Of a DNA stretch of 64,000 bases, positions 36,353 to 45,090 are shown in pieces. Position numbers and translations under genes: made by a program. Location of the stretch: NCBI GenBank assembly GCA_029260035.1, contig JAJDEA010000130.1, positions 1 through 64,000 of the forward strand. Reading direction: 5' to 3'. Under the pieces are notes generated by a model that saw only the letters and a program-made list of their open reading frames with translations, did no database searches and had not been told where the DNA came from. The stretch is from Phycisphaerae bacterium. GTDB taxonomy: Bacteria > Planctomycetota > Phycisphaerae > UBA1845. Each line of letters starts with the position of its first letter. The first letter of the stretch is position 1.

Positions 36353-39214
36353 ATGTCTACATCCATCGAATCAGCTGCGAACAGCCAGAAGCCGAAGCGC
36401 ATTCGCTATGTCCGCGCGGTGGGGCCACGATTACGCAAGCTGCTCTTCGTGGTTTTTGCACTCTCTGCATTGATTGGCGCCAATTCCGTCTACCTTGTCG
36501 GCATCACCGCATTGGAGTGGTGGAAAGACGCAACCTACCAGGACTATTTCTACCAATGCATGTTCCTGGTACACCTCGTTCTAGGATTCACAATGGTGTT
36601 GCCGGTTATCGTTTTTGGTATCGCGCACATCGTCAACGCATACAATCGACCCAACCGGCGGGCAGTACGAGCGGGCTATGGTGCATTCGTAGCCACCCTT
36701 CTTATCATCGTAAGTGGAATCCTACTCACTCGGCTTGATGCTTTTGGCTATACGTTTGATGTAAAGAGTCCTGTCATTCGCAACATTTCATACTGGGCAC
36801 ACGTCTTGTGTCCGTTGGTTGCCGTTTGGTTATATGTCCTACACCGTTTGGCAGGCAAACGCATCAAATGGCGCGTCGGCGCCAGCTGGGCGGCTGTCGC
36901 TGCAGGTTTTGCGGTCATCATGGCGGTTTGGCAATCTCAAGACCCACGGCAATGGAATGTCGTCGGGCCACAATCCGGCGAGCAATACTTCTTTCCGTCG
37001 CTCACGCGCACGGCAACAGGCAATTTCATTCCGGCTCGGGCACTTGCCAATGATCAATACTGTCGCGAGTGCCATGAAGACGTGCATGAGACCTGGACGC
37101 ACAGTGCCCACAAGCTGGCGTCGTTCAACAACCCAGCCTATTTGTTCTCCGTACGCGAGACGCGAAAAGTACTCTTTGCCCGCGATGGCAACGTAAAAAG
37201 CTCGCGGTTTTGTGCCGGATGCCACGATCCGGTTCCGTTCTTGAGCGGAGAATTTGAAGACCCCCGCTTCGATGATCCGGAGTATGACTTATCGAAAGAT
37301 AAACTCGCTCAGGCGGGCGTCACCTGCACGGTGTGTCATGCAATCACGCACATCAACAGCCCGCGAGGAAACGGCGACTACACGATTGAAGAACCGATTC
37401 AATACCCGTTCACTTTCAGCGATAGTACCTTCCTCCGTTGGATCAACAAACAACTCGTAAAATCCAAGCCGGCCTTTCACAACAAGACCTTCCTGAAGCC
37501 ATTGCACAAAGAAGCCGAGTTCTGCTCCGCGTGTCATAAGGTGCATCTGCCCAAGGAACTCAACGAATATAAGTTCCTACGAGGCCAAAACCTATACGAT
37601 TCATACCTGCTGAGCGGCGTTTCAGGCCATGGCGCCGCAAGCTTTTATTATCCTGATGAAGCGGAGACCAACTGCAACGACTGTCACATGCCACTCATTG
37701 AGTCTGACGAATTCGGCTCGCAGGATTTTGACGAATCCGGCAAACTCACGGTGCATGACCATCAGTTTCCATCTGCCAATACGGCGATTCCTTATTTGTT
37801 AGGCCATCCAGAATCTGCCATTCAGAGTCATGCTACATTCAACGAAGGCGTGATGCGCGTCGACATCTTTGGGATCAAGAAAGGTGGAACGATAGCTGGC
37901 GAATTGCTTGCGCCGATAAGGCCAAGCGTTCCGACTCTTGAACCCGGTGAAACCTATCTTCTAGAAACCGTCATACGAACGCTGAAAATGGGCCATCTGT
38001 TTACGGAAGGTACCGCCGATTCCAATCAACCCTGGCTTGACATTACCGTCACAGCCAACAGCAAGACAATCGGACGCAGTGGCGGAATGAATGCCGATGA
38101 TGGAGAGGTTGACCCGTGGTCGCATTTCCTCAATGCCTATGTGATCGATCGCGAAGGAAACCGGATTGATCGACGTAACGCGCAGGACATATTCGTGGCA
38201 CTCTATAACAACCAGATTCCGCCGGGCGCAGGCGAAGTTGTTCATTACCGGCTTACCATCCCGAAAGACATACAAGGCCCTGTCACGATCGACGTCAAAC
38301 TCCAATTCCGCAAGTTCGACACGCTCTACATGAAGCACTTTCAGGGAGAGTCTTTTGTCAAGAACGACCTCCCAATCATGACGCTCGCCACCGATCGTGT
38401 CACGTTGCCAATTGGGGCCGAACAACGTGTGACTAATTCAACCGACAAAACGCCTCCTGCCTGGCAGCGATGGAACGATTACGGAATTGGCCTATTGCGC
38501 AAAGGCAATCAAGGTTCCAATCGGGGTGAGCTGCGACAAGCGGAGCAAGCTTTCGCAAAAGTGACAGAATTGGGCAAGCCTGACGGCTGGGTCAATCGCG
38601 CGCGTTTGTATGTTAAGGAAGGCCGACTTGATGAAGCCGTGAGCGCACTGAGAGAAGCCGCATCGCACGATCCACCCGCCCATGCCTGGTCGATCGCGTG
38701 GTTCACAGGCCTGGTCAACAAGCAGAATGGCTTTTTGGATGAAGCTATAGCCGATTTCAAATCTCTTATTGCGATGGACACAGCTGAAACTAGAAAGCGG
38801 AATTTCGATTTCTCGTTGGACTATCGCGTTCTTAACGAGCTGGGACAGACGATCCTGGAGCGGGCAAAGCAGGAACGTGGCGAAAACCGCAAGACTGCCA
38901 GACTTGAACTGTTGCGTGAAGCCAGAGATTGGTTTAACCAAACTCTTTCGATTGACCCGGAAAATGTGGCTGCGCATTACAACCTCGCACTGATATTCGC
39001 GTTGCTCGGGGAAAGTGACAGTGCGGAGGCGCATCGCGTCTTGCATGCCGAATACAAAGTCGATGACAACGCGCGCGACAGGGCTGTGTCGTTAGCACGT
39101 CGCAAATCTGAACCTGCCAATCACGCCGCCGAAGCTATTGTCATTTACGATCTTCAGCGTGAAGGGGCATACGAATTATCTTCCAAAGCAACAAGGCTGA
39201 CAAAAGATGAGTGA
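36353..39214 (+). CDS. membrane-anchored pentaheme c-type cytochrome with TPR tail
   Basis: A 953-residue protein. Five membrane segments (about 22-210) carry several histidines (FLVHLVLGF, YWAHVLCPL, LYVLHRLAG) that could hold b-type haem. Five CxxCH sites follow: CRECH 237-241, CAGCH 287-291, CTVCH 325-329, CSACH 391-395 and CNDCH 441-445, in a layout like the cytochrome c554 family. A beta-rich region and TPR repeats (about 710-930) complete the exported part. ATG 36353 has AGAGAG directly upstream; ATG 36290 is the alternative. The stop overlaps the next ASPIC/UnbV gene by eight bases. It should pass electrons between the membrane pool and the periplasm or surface; donor and acceptor are unknown. 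Confidence 0.88.
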   Translation: MSTSIESAANSQKPKRIRYVRAVGPRLRKLLFVVFALSALIGANSVYLVGITALEWWKDATYQDYFYQCMFLVHLVLGFTMVLPVIVFGIAHIVNAYNRPNRRAVRAGYGAFVATLLIIVSGILLTRLDAFGYTFDVKSPVIRNISYWAHVLCPLVAVWLYVLHRLAGKRIKWRVGASWAAVAAGFAVIMAVWQSQDPRQWNVVGPQSGEQYFFPSLTRTATGNFIPARALANDQYCRECHEDVHETWTHSAHKLASFNNPAYLFSVRETRKVLFARDGNVKSSRFCAGCHDPVPFLSGEFEDPRFDDPEYDLSKDKLAQAGVTCTVCHAITHINSPRGNGDYTIEEPIQYPFTFSDSTFLRWINKQLVKSKPAFHNKTFLKPLHKEAEFCSACHKVHLPKELNEYKFLRGQNLYDSYLLSGVSGHGAASFYYPDEAETNCNDCHMPLIESDEFGSQDFDESGKLTVHDHQFPSANTAIPYLLGHPESAIQSHATFNEGVMRVDIFGIKKGGTIAGELLAPIRPSVPTLEPGETYLLETVIRTLKMGHLFTEGTADSNQPWLDITVTANSKTIGRSGGMNADDGEVDPWSHFLNAYVIDREGNRIDRRNAQDIFVALYNNQIPPGAGEVVHYRLTIPKDIQGPVTIDVKLQFRKFDTLYMKHFQGESFVKNDLPIMTLATDRVTLPIGAEQRVTNSTDKTPPAWQRWNDYGIGLLRKGNQGSNRGELRQAEQAFAKVTELGKPDGWVNRARLYVKEGRLDEAVSALREAASHDPPAHAWSIAWFTGLVNKQNGFLDEAIADFKSLIAMDTAETRKRNFDFSLDYRVLNELGQTILERAKQERGENRKTARLELLREARDWFNQTLSIDPENVAAHYNLALIFALLGESDSAEAHRVLHAEYKVDDNARDRAVSLARRKSEPANHAAEAIVIYDLQREGAYELSSKATRLTKDE

Positions 39215-41057
39215 TGAACCATCCGGCAAGAAACCAGTCAGCGAAGAATGGGTGCCTGCGGATGACGCGATCATCGGCAAAGCGTTTCGTTGGTCTGCCA
39301 TCATTGCTGTGATCGTGATTACGGTCGGTGTGACGGCTTTCCTGATGGCCCGTCGTTCAGAACCGGTAATTCCTCCCAAACCCGCCCCCAAGGTCACGCC
39401 CATAATACGAACGCAAGTCGCTGAACCGCCAGCCATACCCTTTCAAGACATCACGATTGACGCAGGAATCAACTTCGTTCATGAAAACGGAGCAGCTGGC
39501 GACAAGCTTCTGCCGGAGACGATGGGCGCTGGCGCTGCATTTCTTGATTTCGATAACGATAACGACCAGGACTTGATCCTCGTCAATTCCGCCAGTTGGC
39601 CGGAGAACATACGCAAGGACGTTGACACTCCGACATTAGCGCTTTGCAAAAACGACGGATCGGGACATTTCGTCGACATTACAGAACATTCCGGAATGGA
39701 CGCCACGTTTTACGGTACAGGGATTGCGGTGGGAGATTACGATAGCGATGGCAACATAGACGTCTTCGTCTCTGCAGTCGGCAGCAATCATTTATTCCGC
39801 AACCTTGGCGAAGGTAAGTTTGAAGACGTCACCCGCATTGCCGCCGTTGCCGGGAAACAAGACGCATGGAGCACGAGCAGCGGATTTTTCGATCTCGACA
39901 ACGACGGAGACCTGGACCTGTTCGTCTGTAATTATGTTCGCTGGTCGCGGGAAATCGATTTCAACGTGAACTACCGACTCGTCGGCGTCGGCCGAGCGTA
40001 TGGCCCGCCTATGAATTTCGAAGGGACGTTCTCTTATCTATATCGCAACAACGGAGATGGCACTTTCACTGACGTTTCTGAAGAGTCCGGCGTGCAAGTC
40101 CGCAACGCTGCAACGGGATTGCCAGCGGGTAAAGCCTTGGGATTGACCTTCGTAGATGTAAACGAAGATGGCTACATAGATATATTTATTGCCAATGACA
40201 CCGTACAGAATTTCCTTTTCGTCAACAAGGGAGATGGCACGTTTTCTGACGACAGCTCATTTCTCGGCGTTGCTTTCGATCGCAACGGAAGCGCTACGGG
40301 AGCAATGGGCATCGACGCCGGCATTTTTCGCAACGACAATTCGATGGGCTTTGCGATTGGGAACTTCGCCAATGAAATGTCTACACTTTATGTATCACAA
40401 GAAAGTCGCAAGGTTTTTGCTGACGAAGCAATTGGCGAGGGCATCGGTGCACCAACGCGATCAATGCTAACCTTCGGTGTTCTCTTCTTGGATAGCGACC
40501 TCGACGGCCGGCTAGATCTGCTTCAAGCAAACGGTCATCTGGAAGAAGAAATCAACATTGTGCAACCGAGTCAACATTATGAACAAGCCGCCCAACTCTT
40601 CTGGAACGCTGGCCCAACAGCCCGAGGGTGCTTCGTCCCTGTACCACAAGAAAAAACAACCGATCTTGGTACGCCTATCGTAGGCCGAGGGGCTGCGTAC
40701 GCAGATATCGATTCAGACGGCGACCTGGATCTTGTTATGACACAAGCCGGTCGCCGACCTTTGCTCTTGAAGAATCAACAGCAATCAGCCAACCATTGGC
40801 TAAGACTAAAACTCGTAGGCAGGAATGCGAATCGAGATGCGATAGGTGCCTGGGCGAGCGTTCGAGTCGGAGACGTAATTCAACGACGCCAAGTCATGCC
40901 GACAAGAAGCTATCTTTCCCAGTCTGAACTTCCACTAACGTTCGGGTTGGGTAAATCGTCTCAGATCGAAAAACTGACGATCACCTGGCCCAACGGAACG
41001 ATCCAAGACGTACCGCCGCCAAGCGCCGACCAATTCATGACGATAACGCAGCAATAA
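39207..41057 (+). CDS. membrane-anchored FG-GAP and ASPIC/UnbV protein
   Basis: A 616-residue protein with one N-terminal membrane anchor (about 28-50) and no lipobox, then FG-GAP/VCBS repeats with acidic calcium loops (DFDNDNDQDLILV, DYDSDGNIDVFVS, DLDNDGDLDLFVC, DVNEDGYIDIFIA). The C-terminus is a good ASPIC/UnbV domain (NRDAIGAWASVRVG, TFGLGKSSQIEKLTITWPNG). It starts inside the cytochrome gene (eight-base overlap), so the two are translationally coupled and probably work together. The family resembles animal CRTAC1; its biochemical role is not established. Confidence 0.9.
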   Translation: MSDEPSGKKPVSEEWVPADDAIIGKAFRWSAIIAVIVITVGVTAFLMARRSEPVIPPKPAPKVTPIIRTQVAEPPAIPFQDITIDAGINFVHENGAAGDKLLPETMGAGAAFLDFDNDNDQDLILVNSASWPENIRKDVDTPTLALCKNDGSGHFVDITEHSGMDATFYGTGIAVGDYDSDGNIDVFVSAVGSNHLFRNLGEGKFEDVTRIAAVAGKQDAWSTSSGFFDLDNDGDLDLFVCNYVRWSREIDFNVNYRLVGVGRAYGPPMNFEGTFSYLYRNNGDGTFTDVSEESGVQVRNAATGLPAGKALGLTFVDVNEDGYIDIFIANDTVQNFLFVNKGDGTFSDDSSFLGVAFDRNGSATGAMGIDAGIFRNDNSMGFAIGNFANEMSTLYVSQESRKVFADEAIGEGIGAPTRSMLTFGVLFLDSDLDGRLDLLQANGHLEEEINIVQPSQHYEQAAQLFWNAGPTARGCFVPVPQEKTTDLGTPIVGRGAAYADIDSDGDLDLVMTQAGRRPLLLKNQQQSANHWLRLKLVGRNANRDAIGAWASVRVGDVIQRRQVMPTRSYLSQSELPLTFGLGKSSQIEKLTITWPNGTIQDVPPPSADQFMTITQQ

Positions 41058-41133
41058 GATTGATATTGCCCACGTCAACTGCAACGGCGAGACCACTCTT
41101 TGCCAACCTATCAAACCGAATACTACAAAGCCG

Positions 41134-42819
41134 TCACTTACTCTGTTGCAGCTTGTATATTTTTCCAGCCTCGAAAGTTCCGAAGGACTCTTCCTGGCCG
41201 TTCGGCCAGCGAATCATCACGCCATCAACTCTTTCAGCTTCACCCAAGCCGAAATGAATACGAGGATCGTTGCTTGAGCAGTAGCTATAGCCGGGTTGAA
41301 CCTGGCGCCATTGACTCGCAGAACCCAGAGAGACTCGAACCATCGCGCCGATCGCATCTCGCCCGTCACGGTTCAAGACACGAAACATAATCCAACGACC
41401 ATTCGTCGAGGATATGTTCTTGAGCACATAAGGGGCGGCATCTTTGTTGACTACAACGATATCGATTTTCCCATCGTTGTTGAGGTCTCCGAAAGCCGCG
41501 CCACGACTCGTCGCGATCAGTGATTTTTTGGTGCCGCCTATTGGCATAGACTCATCATAGGATGCGTTCCCGCTCCCAACAAAAAGTTGGTTAGGCTCTG
41601 CGTATGGATGTTTTTTGTCAATTCGAGGTCGAAAAAGTGCAACCCGACCGTTCGCAATGTAAAGATCCTGGTAGGTGTCATTGTTGAAATCAGCAAAACC
41701 AAGTCCAAACCCGGTGAACGCTAAACTCGCGCCCGCGAGACCGAACTGTACTGTCATATCCTCGAAGGTGCCGTCGCGATTACGGTAAAGCGTATTGGTT
41801 TCACCTCTGAGATGAGACATGAAGAGGTCCAAATCGCCGTCAGCGTCAAAATCAACCGCTGCAACCCCCATTCCTGCTTCAGCGCGACCGCTTTGATTCA
41901 GCGCACAGCCGGAAACCAGCCCTTCATCTACAAGGCGACCGCCTCCCTGATTGATCCAAAGACGGTTGGCCATTCCATCGTTGGCAACATAGAAGTCCAT
42001 CCGTCCGTCTCGATTGAAATCGCCGGAAGCAACACCCAATCCCGTCCCGAATGACTTCTCTATACCGCTGGTATTTCTAGCGTTTTCGAACCTTTCGCCC
42101 TGAACATTGCGATACAAGCTATCCAGAGCGGACGCACCATAGCTCAAAGGGTGACAATAATCCGGCAGTCCAGCAGGCGAATGACAATCCCGCTCCGTTT
42201 CGACAGACCAATCAACGTAATTGGCAATCAGCAGGTCGAGCCAACCATCGCCGTCGAAATCTGCGAAAAGGCTACTGGTTCCCCAGGATGCGTCATCCAC
42301 ACCAAGCTGACCGGCCATTTCAGTAAAAGTGCCATCGCCATTGTTTCGCAGCAGATCGTTCGGCCCGATGTTGGTCGTGTAGATGTCGACATTTCCATCG
42401 TTATCGAAATCCGCGCAACTGCATCCAACACCATACCCTGCGCCACCAACGCCTGCCTTGTCCGTCACATCCTCGAATGTCGCATCGCCCTGGTTGCGAT
42501 ACAGCCTGTTGCCAATTTTCTCCTTGCTACCAACCAGTTCGTTTCCAGCTTGAACAAAATAAATGTCAAGGTCGCCGTCGTTGTCGTAATCTAATAAGCA
42601 AACACCGCCAGCCATGATTTCCGGAAATAGATATCTCTTTTGATGACCTGACACATGTTGAAAGTCAATGCCGGCTGAAGCCGAGATTTCCTCGAACCAC
42701 GGTGCTTGCTCTTCGCCTCCCGCTGTTCCTGATGACATAGCCTCTCGCTTGCAGCCCGACAAGGCAAGCAAGATAGCAACAATAGCGATGCATTGATTTG
42801 CGTTCGATGCAATTACCAT
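41134..42819 (-). CDS. FG-GAP and ASPIC/UnbV lipoprotein
   Basis: A 561-residue protein with a lipoprotein signal peptide (lipobox LSGC, about 20-23), FG-GAP/VCBS repeats (DYDNDGDLDIYFV, DFDNDGNVDIYTT, DFDGDGWLDLLIA, DFDADGDLDLFMS) and a C-terminal ASPIC/UnbV domain (GRDAIGAMVRVSLG, HFGLGEAERVDGVMIRWPNG). It is similar in design to the 39207-41057 protein, on which it converges with 76 bases between stops, but is anchored by lipid rather than a helix. It follows the TPR gene by 60 bases and probably shares its message. Confidence 0.9.
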   Translation of the reverse strand: MVIASNANQCIAIVAILLALSGCKREAMSSGTAGGEEQAPWFEEISASAGIDFQHVSGHQKRYLFPEIMAGGVCLLDYDNDGDLDIYFVQAGNELVGSKEKIGNRLYRNQGDATFEDVTDKAGVGGAGYGVGCSCADFDNDGNVDIYTTNIGPNDLLRNNGDGTFTEMAGQLGVDDASWGTSSLFADFDGDGWLDLLIANYVDWSVETERDCHSPAGLPDYCHPLSYGASALDSLYRNVQGERFENARNTSGIEKSFGTGLGVASGDFNRDGRMDFYVANDGMANRLWINQGGGRLVDEGLVSGCALNQSGRAEAGMGVAAVDFDADGDLDLFMSHLRGETNTLYRNRDGTFEDMTVQFGLAGASLAFTGFGLGFADFNNDTYQDLYIANGRVALFRPRIDKKHPYAEPNQLFVGSGNASYDESMPIGGTKKSLIATSRGAAFGDLNNDGKIDIVVVNKDAAPYVLKNISSTNGRWIMFRVLNRDGRDAIGAMVRVSLGSASQWRQVQPGYSYCSSNDPRIHFGLGEAERVDGVMIRWPNGQEESFGTFEAGKIYKLQQSK

Positions 42820-42879
42820 GGCACTTATCGATCAACAATGAAGTGGAGTAGTCGCTCAGTTAGGTCGCGCTGTCGTGGA

Positions 42880-44400
42880 TTATCGCTGCACAAGCTCTTC
42901 AAGTTGTTGAGAGGCTTGAACGACTCTTGGTTGCTGTGGCGCAATGGCTCTGGCTGCCTCGACATGCCTAGCTGCCCCATCCAAGTCTCCCCTGTCAGCC
43001 GCCAATCGACCCAGCTCAACGTGCGCCTGCCAGGACGTTGAGTCTAACGCCAATACCATCCGGTATTGGGTCGCGGCATCCTCCGGTCGCTTTGCAGCCT
43101 GGAGAATCGTTCCATAATCGAAATGATAATCGGCTTTCGCGCTTTCAAGTTGCGTCGCCCGCTCGAATGCTGGCAATGCTTCGCTGAATCGACCAAGCTG
43201 GGCAAGGACGCGACCGCGTGTATGCTGGCTGCGAGCAACATCCGGCGCAATGCGGATGCTCCGATCGATCGCCTCTAGCGCGGGAGTCATTTGTCCCAGT
43301 TCGATATAACACCGAGCCAGGTTTGCATGAATAACAAACTGCCCATCATCGATTTCGGAAGCCCGCATGAAAAAACCAAGCGCTTTGTTTGGATTCTTTG
43401 CCATCATGTACGCTGTACCCAAGTTGGCGAGCACAGCTACGTTGTTCGGATGTTTTTCGTATGTAAGCTCGAGAATCTCAATGGCTCGCTGAACTTTGCC
43501 CGCCTCAAAGTACGCCTGCGCTTCGCGAACACGATCTGACAAGAGGTACGTCTGTAGATGATCTGGAAACGTCTCACTCCACGGATCAGCTACATAAAGC
43601 GCTTCTGCATTTGCGCCCAATTGAAATTCACGTTTGGCGTCGTCTTTGTTTCCCAACCCTTGATATGCCTGGGCAAGAAGGTAGTGCAGCTTTCTGACAT
43701 TCGAATATTTCTCGACGATCGGATCAAGTATCCGCGCAGCACCGGCATAATCTCCTTTACGAATCATAGCCGTCGCGACACCGGCGTGGGCGGCAAGGGC
43801 ATCGGAGCGCAAGAACAGGACTCGGCGAAATACGGACTCCGCCTCTTCAGTATTTCCAGAGTTGAGCAATACTTCACCTAGTCGATAGAGCGCCGGAGCG
43901 AAGTCAGGCCTGTCTTGTACCATCTCGCGATAAAGCGATAACGCTTCCTCCGTCTCACCAAGATTCTGCGTGGTGACCGCAAGATGGTATCTCGCCAGAG
44001 TCATCGTCGGATCAAGCCGAAGAGCATTCGCAAAACAATCCCTCGCTTCAGTGAAAAGGCCGTTGGCTTCGTACACAACGCCTAGCTGTGCGTGCACGGA
44101 TGCGTCATTCGGCGCAAGTCGAACCTTATCCATATAGCTCGCAATATAGTTTCGAAGATCAGCTTCGTACTGTTCAAAAAACAACGGCGTTACGACCGGT
44201 ACGGCAGAAACTTCATGCTCGCGCAGAACAGCGGAGAGAATCCCACCTCCGCCAGCAACGGCCAATACAAAAAACAAAGCCAAACTCCACCGACGTCGCA
44301 ATGCGGGTATGCGATCCCCCTGAGACGGAGCCGAGCTTTTGCGGCTGCCCTGCCGAGCATCCTGCCGCGAGCTTTTTGTTCTTTCGCGCTTCCTGGACAT
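42880..44400 (-). CDS. membrane-anchored TPR protein
   Basis: A 506-residue protein: basic, Ser-rich N-terminus, one membrane segment (about 38-60), then about ten TPR repeats to the end, for example AQLGVVYEANGLFTEARDCF and ANLGTAYMMAKNPNKALGFF. The repeats should lie outside the cytoplasm. It is the first gene of a two-gene unit with the ASPIC/UnbV lipoprotein and may serve as its docking scaffold. No clear ribosome binding site precedes ATG 44400. Confidence 0.88.
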   Translation of the reverse strand: MSRKRERTKSSRQDARQGSRKSSAPSQGDRIPALRRRWSLALFFVLAVAGGGGILSAVLREHEVSAVPVVTPLFFEQYEADLRNYIASYMDKVRLAPNDASVHAQLGVVYEANGLFTEARDCFANALRLDPTMTLARYHLAVTTQNLGETEEALSLYREMVQDRPDFAPALYRLGEVLLNSGNTEEAESVFRRVLFLRSDALAAHAGVATAMIRKGDYAGAARILDPIVEKYSNVRKLHYLLAQAYQGLGNKDDAKREFQLGANAEALYVADPWSETFPDHLQTYLLSDRVREAQAYFEAGKVQRAIEILELTYEKHPNNVAVLANLGTAYMMAKNPNKALGFFMRASEIDDGQFVIHANLARCYIELGQMTPALEAIDRSIRIAPDVARSQHTRGRVLAQLGRFSEALPAFERATQLESAKADYHFDYGTILQAAKRPEDAATQYRMVLALDSTSWQAHVELGRLAADRGDLDGAARHVEAARAIAPQQPRVVQASQQLEELVQR

Positions 44401-44834
44401 GTCGCAAATATCTAGTAAATCACTGCAATTTCCGCATGCTTTTGCCCCAACGTCTTACAGACGTAGTACAACAAACTACTTCGCGCACGCGGCAACCCAA
44501 CTGCCAAATTTTCCAATTTCCGACGCCTCTGATTGGCATCCTGGATTTGCAAAACTACCCAGCCATAACAACTGTACTACTTACGTCGAGATGATTCTCA
44601 GGGATATGCTGCACGTTAATTCCGATAGACCGAAAAAACGCAGTAGCCCGCCCAAGCCATTCACTGCCCTCATTTATCTTGCCATGTTCACCCAACGCAT
44701 TCGTCAAGCCAATGGCAAAAAGCAGCGATTTTATCATACCAAATTGGAAAAACTCAAACAAGGGACAAATACGATCGCTACAACCCCTTTCAAGGGAGCG
44801 TGCGAGCCACATTCATTATCACTCGCACACGCAA

Positions 44835-44871
44835 CGAATGATTAACAACCTTTAAGACCGGTAATCATTCG
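44835..44871. repeat. perfect 10-base inverted repeat, possible activator site
   Basis: CGAATGATTA (44835-44844) and TAATCATTCG (44862-44871) are exact inverse complements 17 bases apart. They end seven bases before the candidate -35 box of the secreted protein gene. There is no T-run, so a terminator is unlikely. Confidence 0.45.
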
Positions 44872-44877
44872 ATAGAA

Positions 44878-44906
44878 ACGACAATCCCCAGCGCCTACAC
44901 TATAAG
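44878..44906 (+). promoter_or_regulatory. candidate promoter of the secreted Cys-rich protein
   Basis: ACGACA (44878-44883) and TATAAG (44901-44906) are 17 bases apart. RNA would start near 44913, giving a leader of about 180 bases. Confidence 0.35.
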
Positions 44907-45090
44907 GAGGCAAATCCGGATTAAGCTGTTGAAGCCGAAATGCAACGGCATTGCATTCGGAGAGTTGATTTCACCAACAACATCGACCGGCACGCCACAG
45001 CATTTTTCAATGGGGGAAGCAAGGAAGGCGGAAGACCGAGACAAGGCTAACAACCTGTCGGTTCACATCCGCACCGTGGGAGGGAAAGAC

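Larger units (their letters stand above)
44401..45090. other. 690-base divergent intergenic region with two dyads
   Basis: Between the minus-strand TPR gene and the plus-strand secreted protein. It holds a perfect dyad ACGTCT-TAC-AGACGT (44450-44464) about 50 bases before the TPR gene, and a ten-base dyad with promoter near 44835-44906. Open frames in the rest show no protein-like composition, and I recognise no RNA gene. The frame of the secreted protein is open back to 44929 but lacks a signal peptide there. Confidence 0.5.

Noticed and set aside
44339..44845. Plus-strand frames of up to 168 codons upstream of the secreted protein
   Set aside because: They start inside the TPR gene or cover the dyad region, and show no domain, signal peptide or ribosome binding site.
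44929..45090. Longer form of the secreted protein from TTG 44929
   Set aside because: AAGGAGG is 18 bases away, too far, and the extension would bury the signal peptide that starts at 45091.
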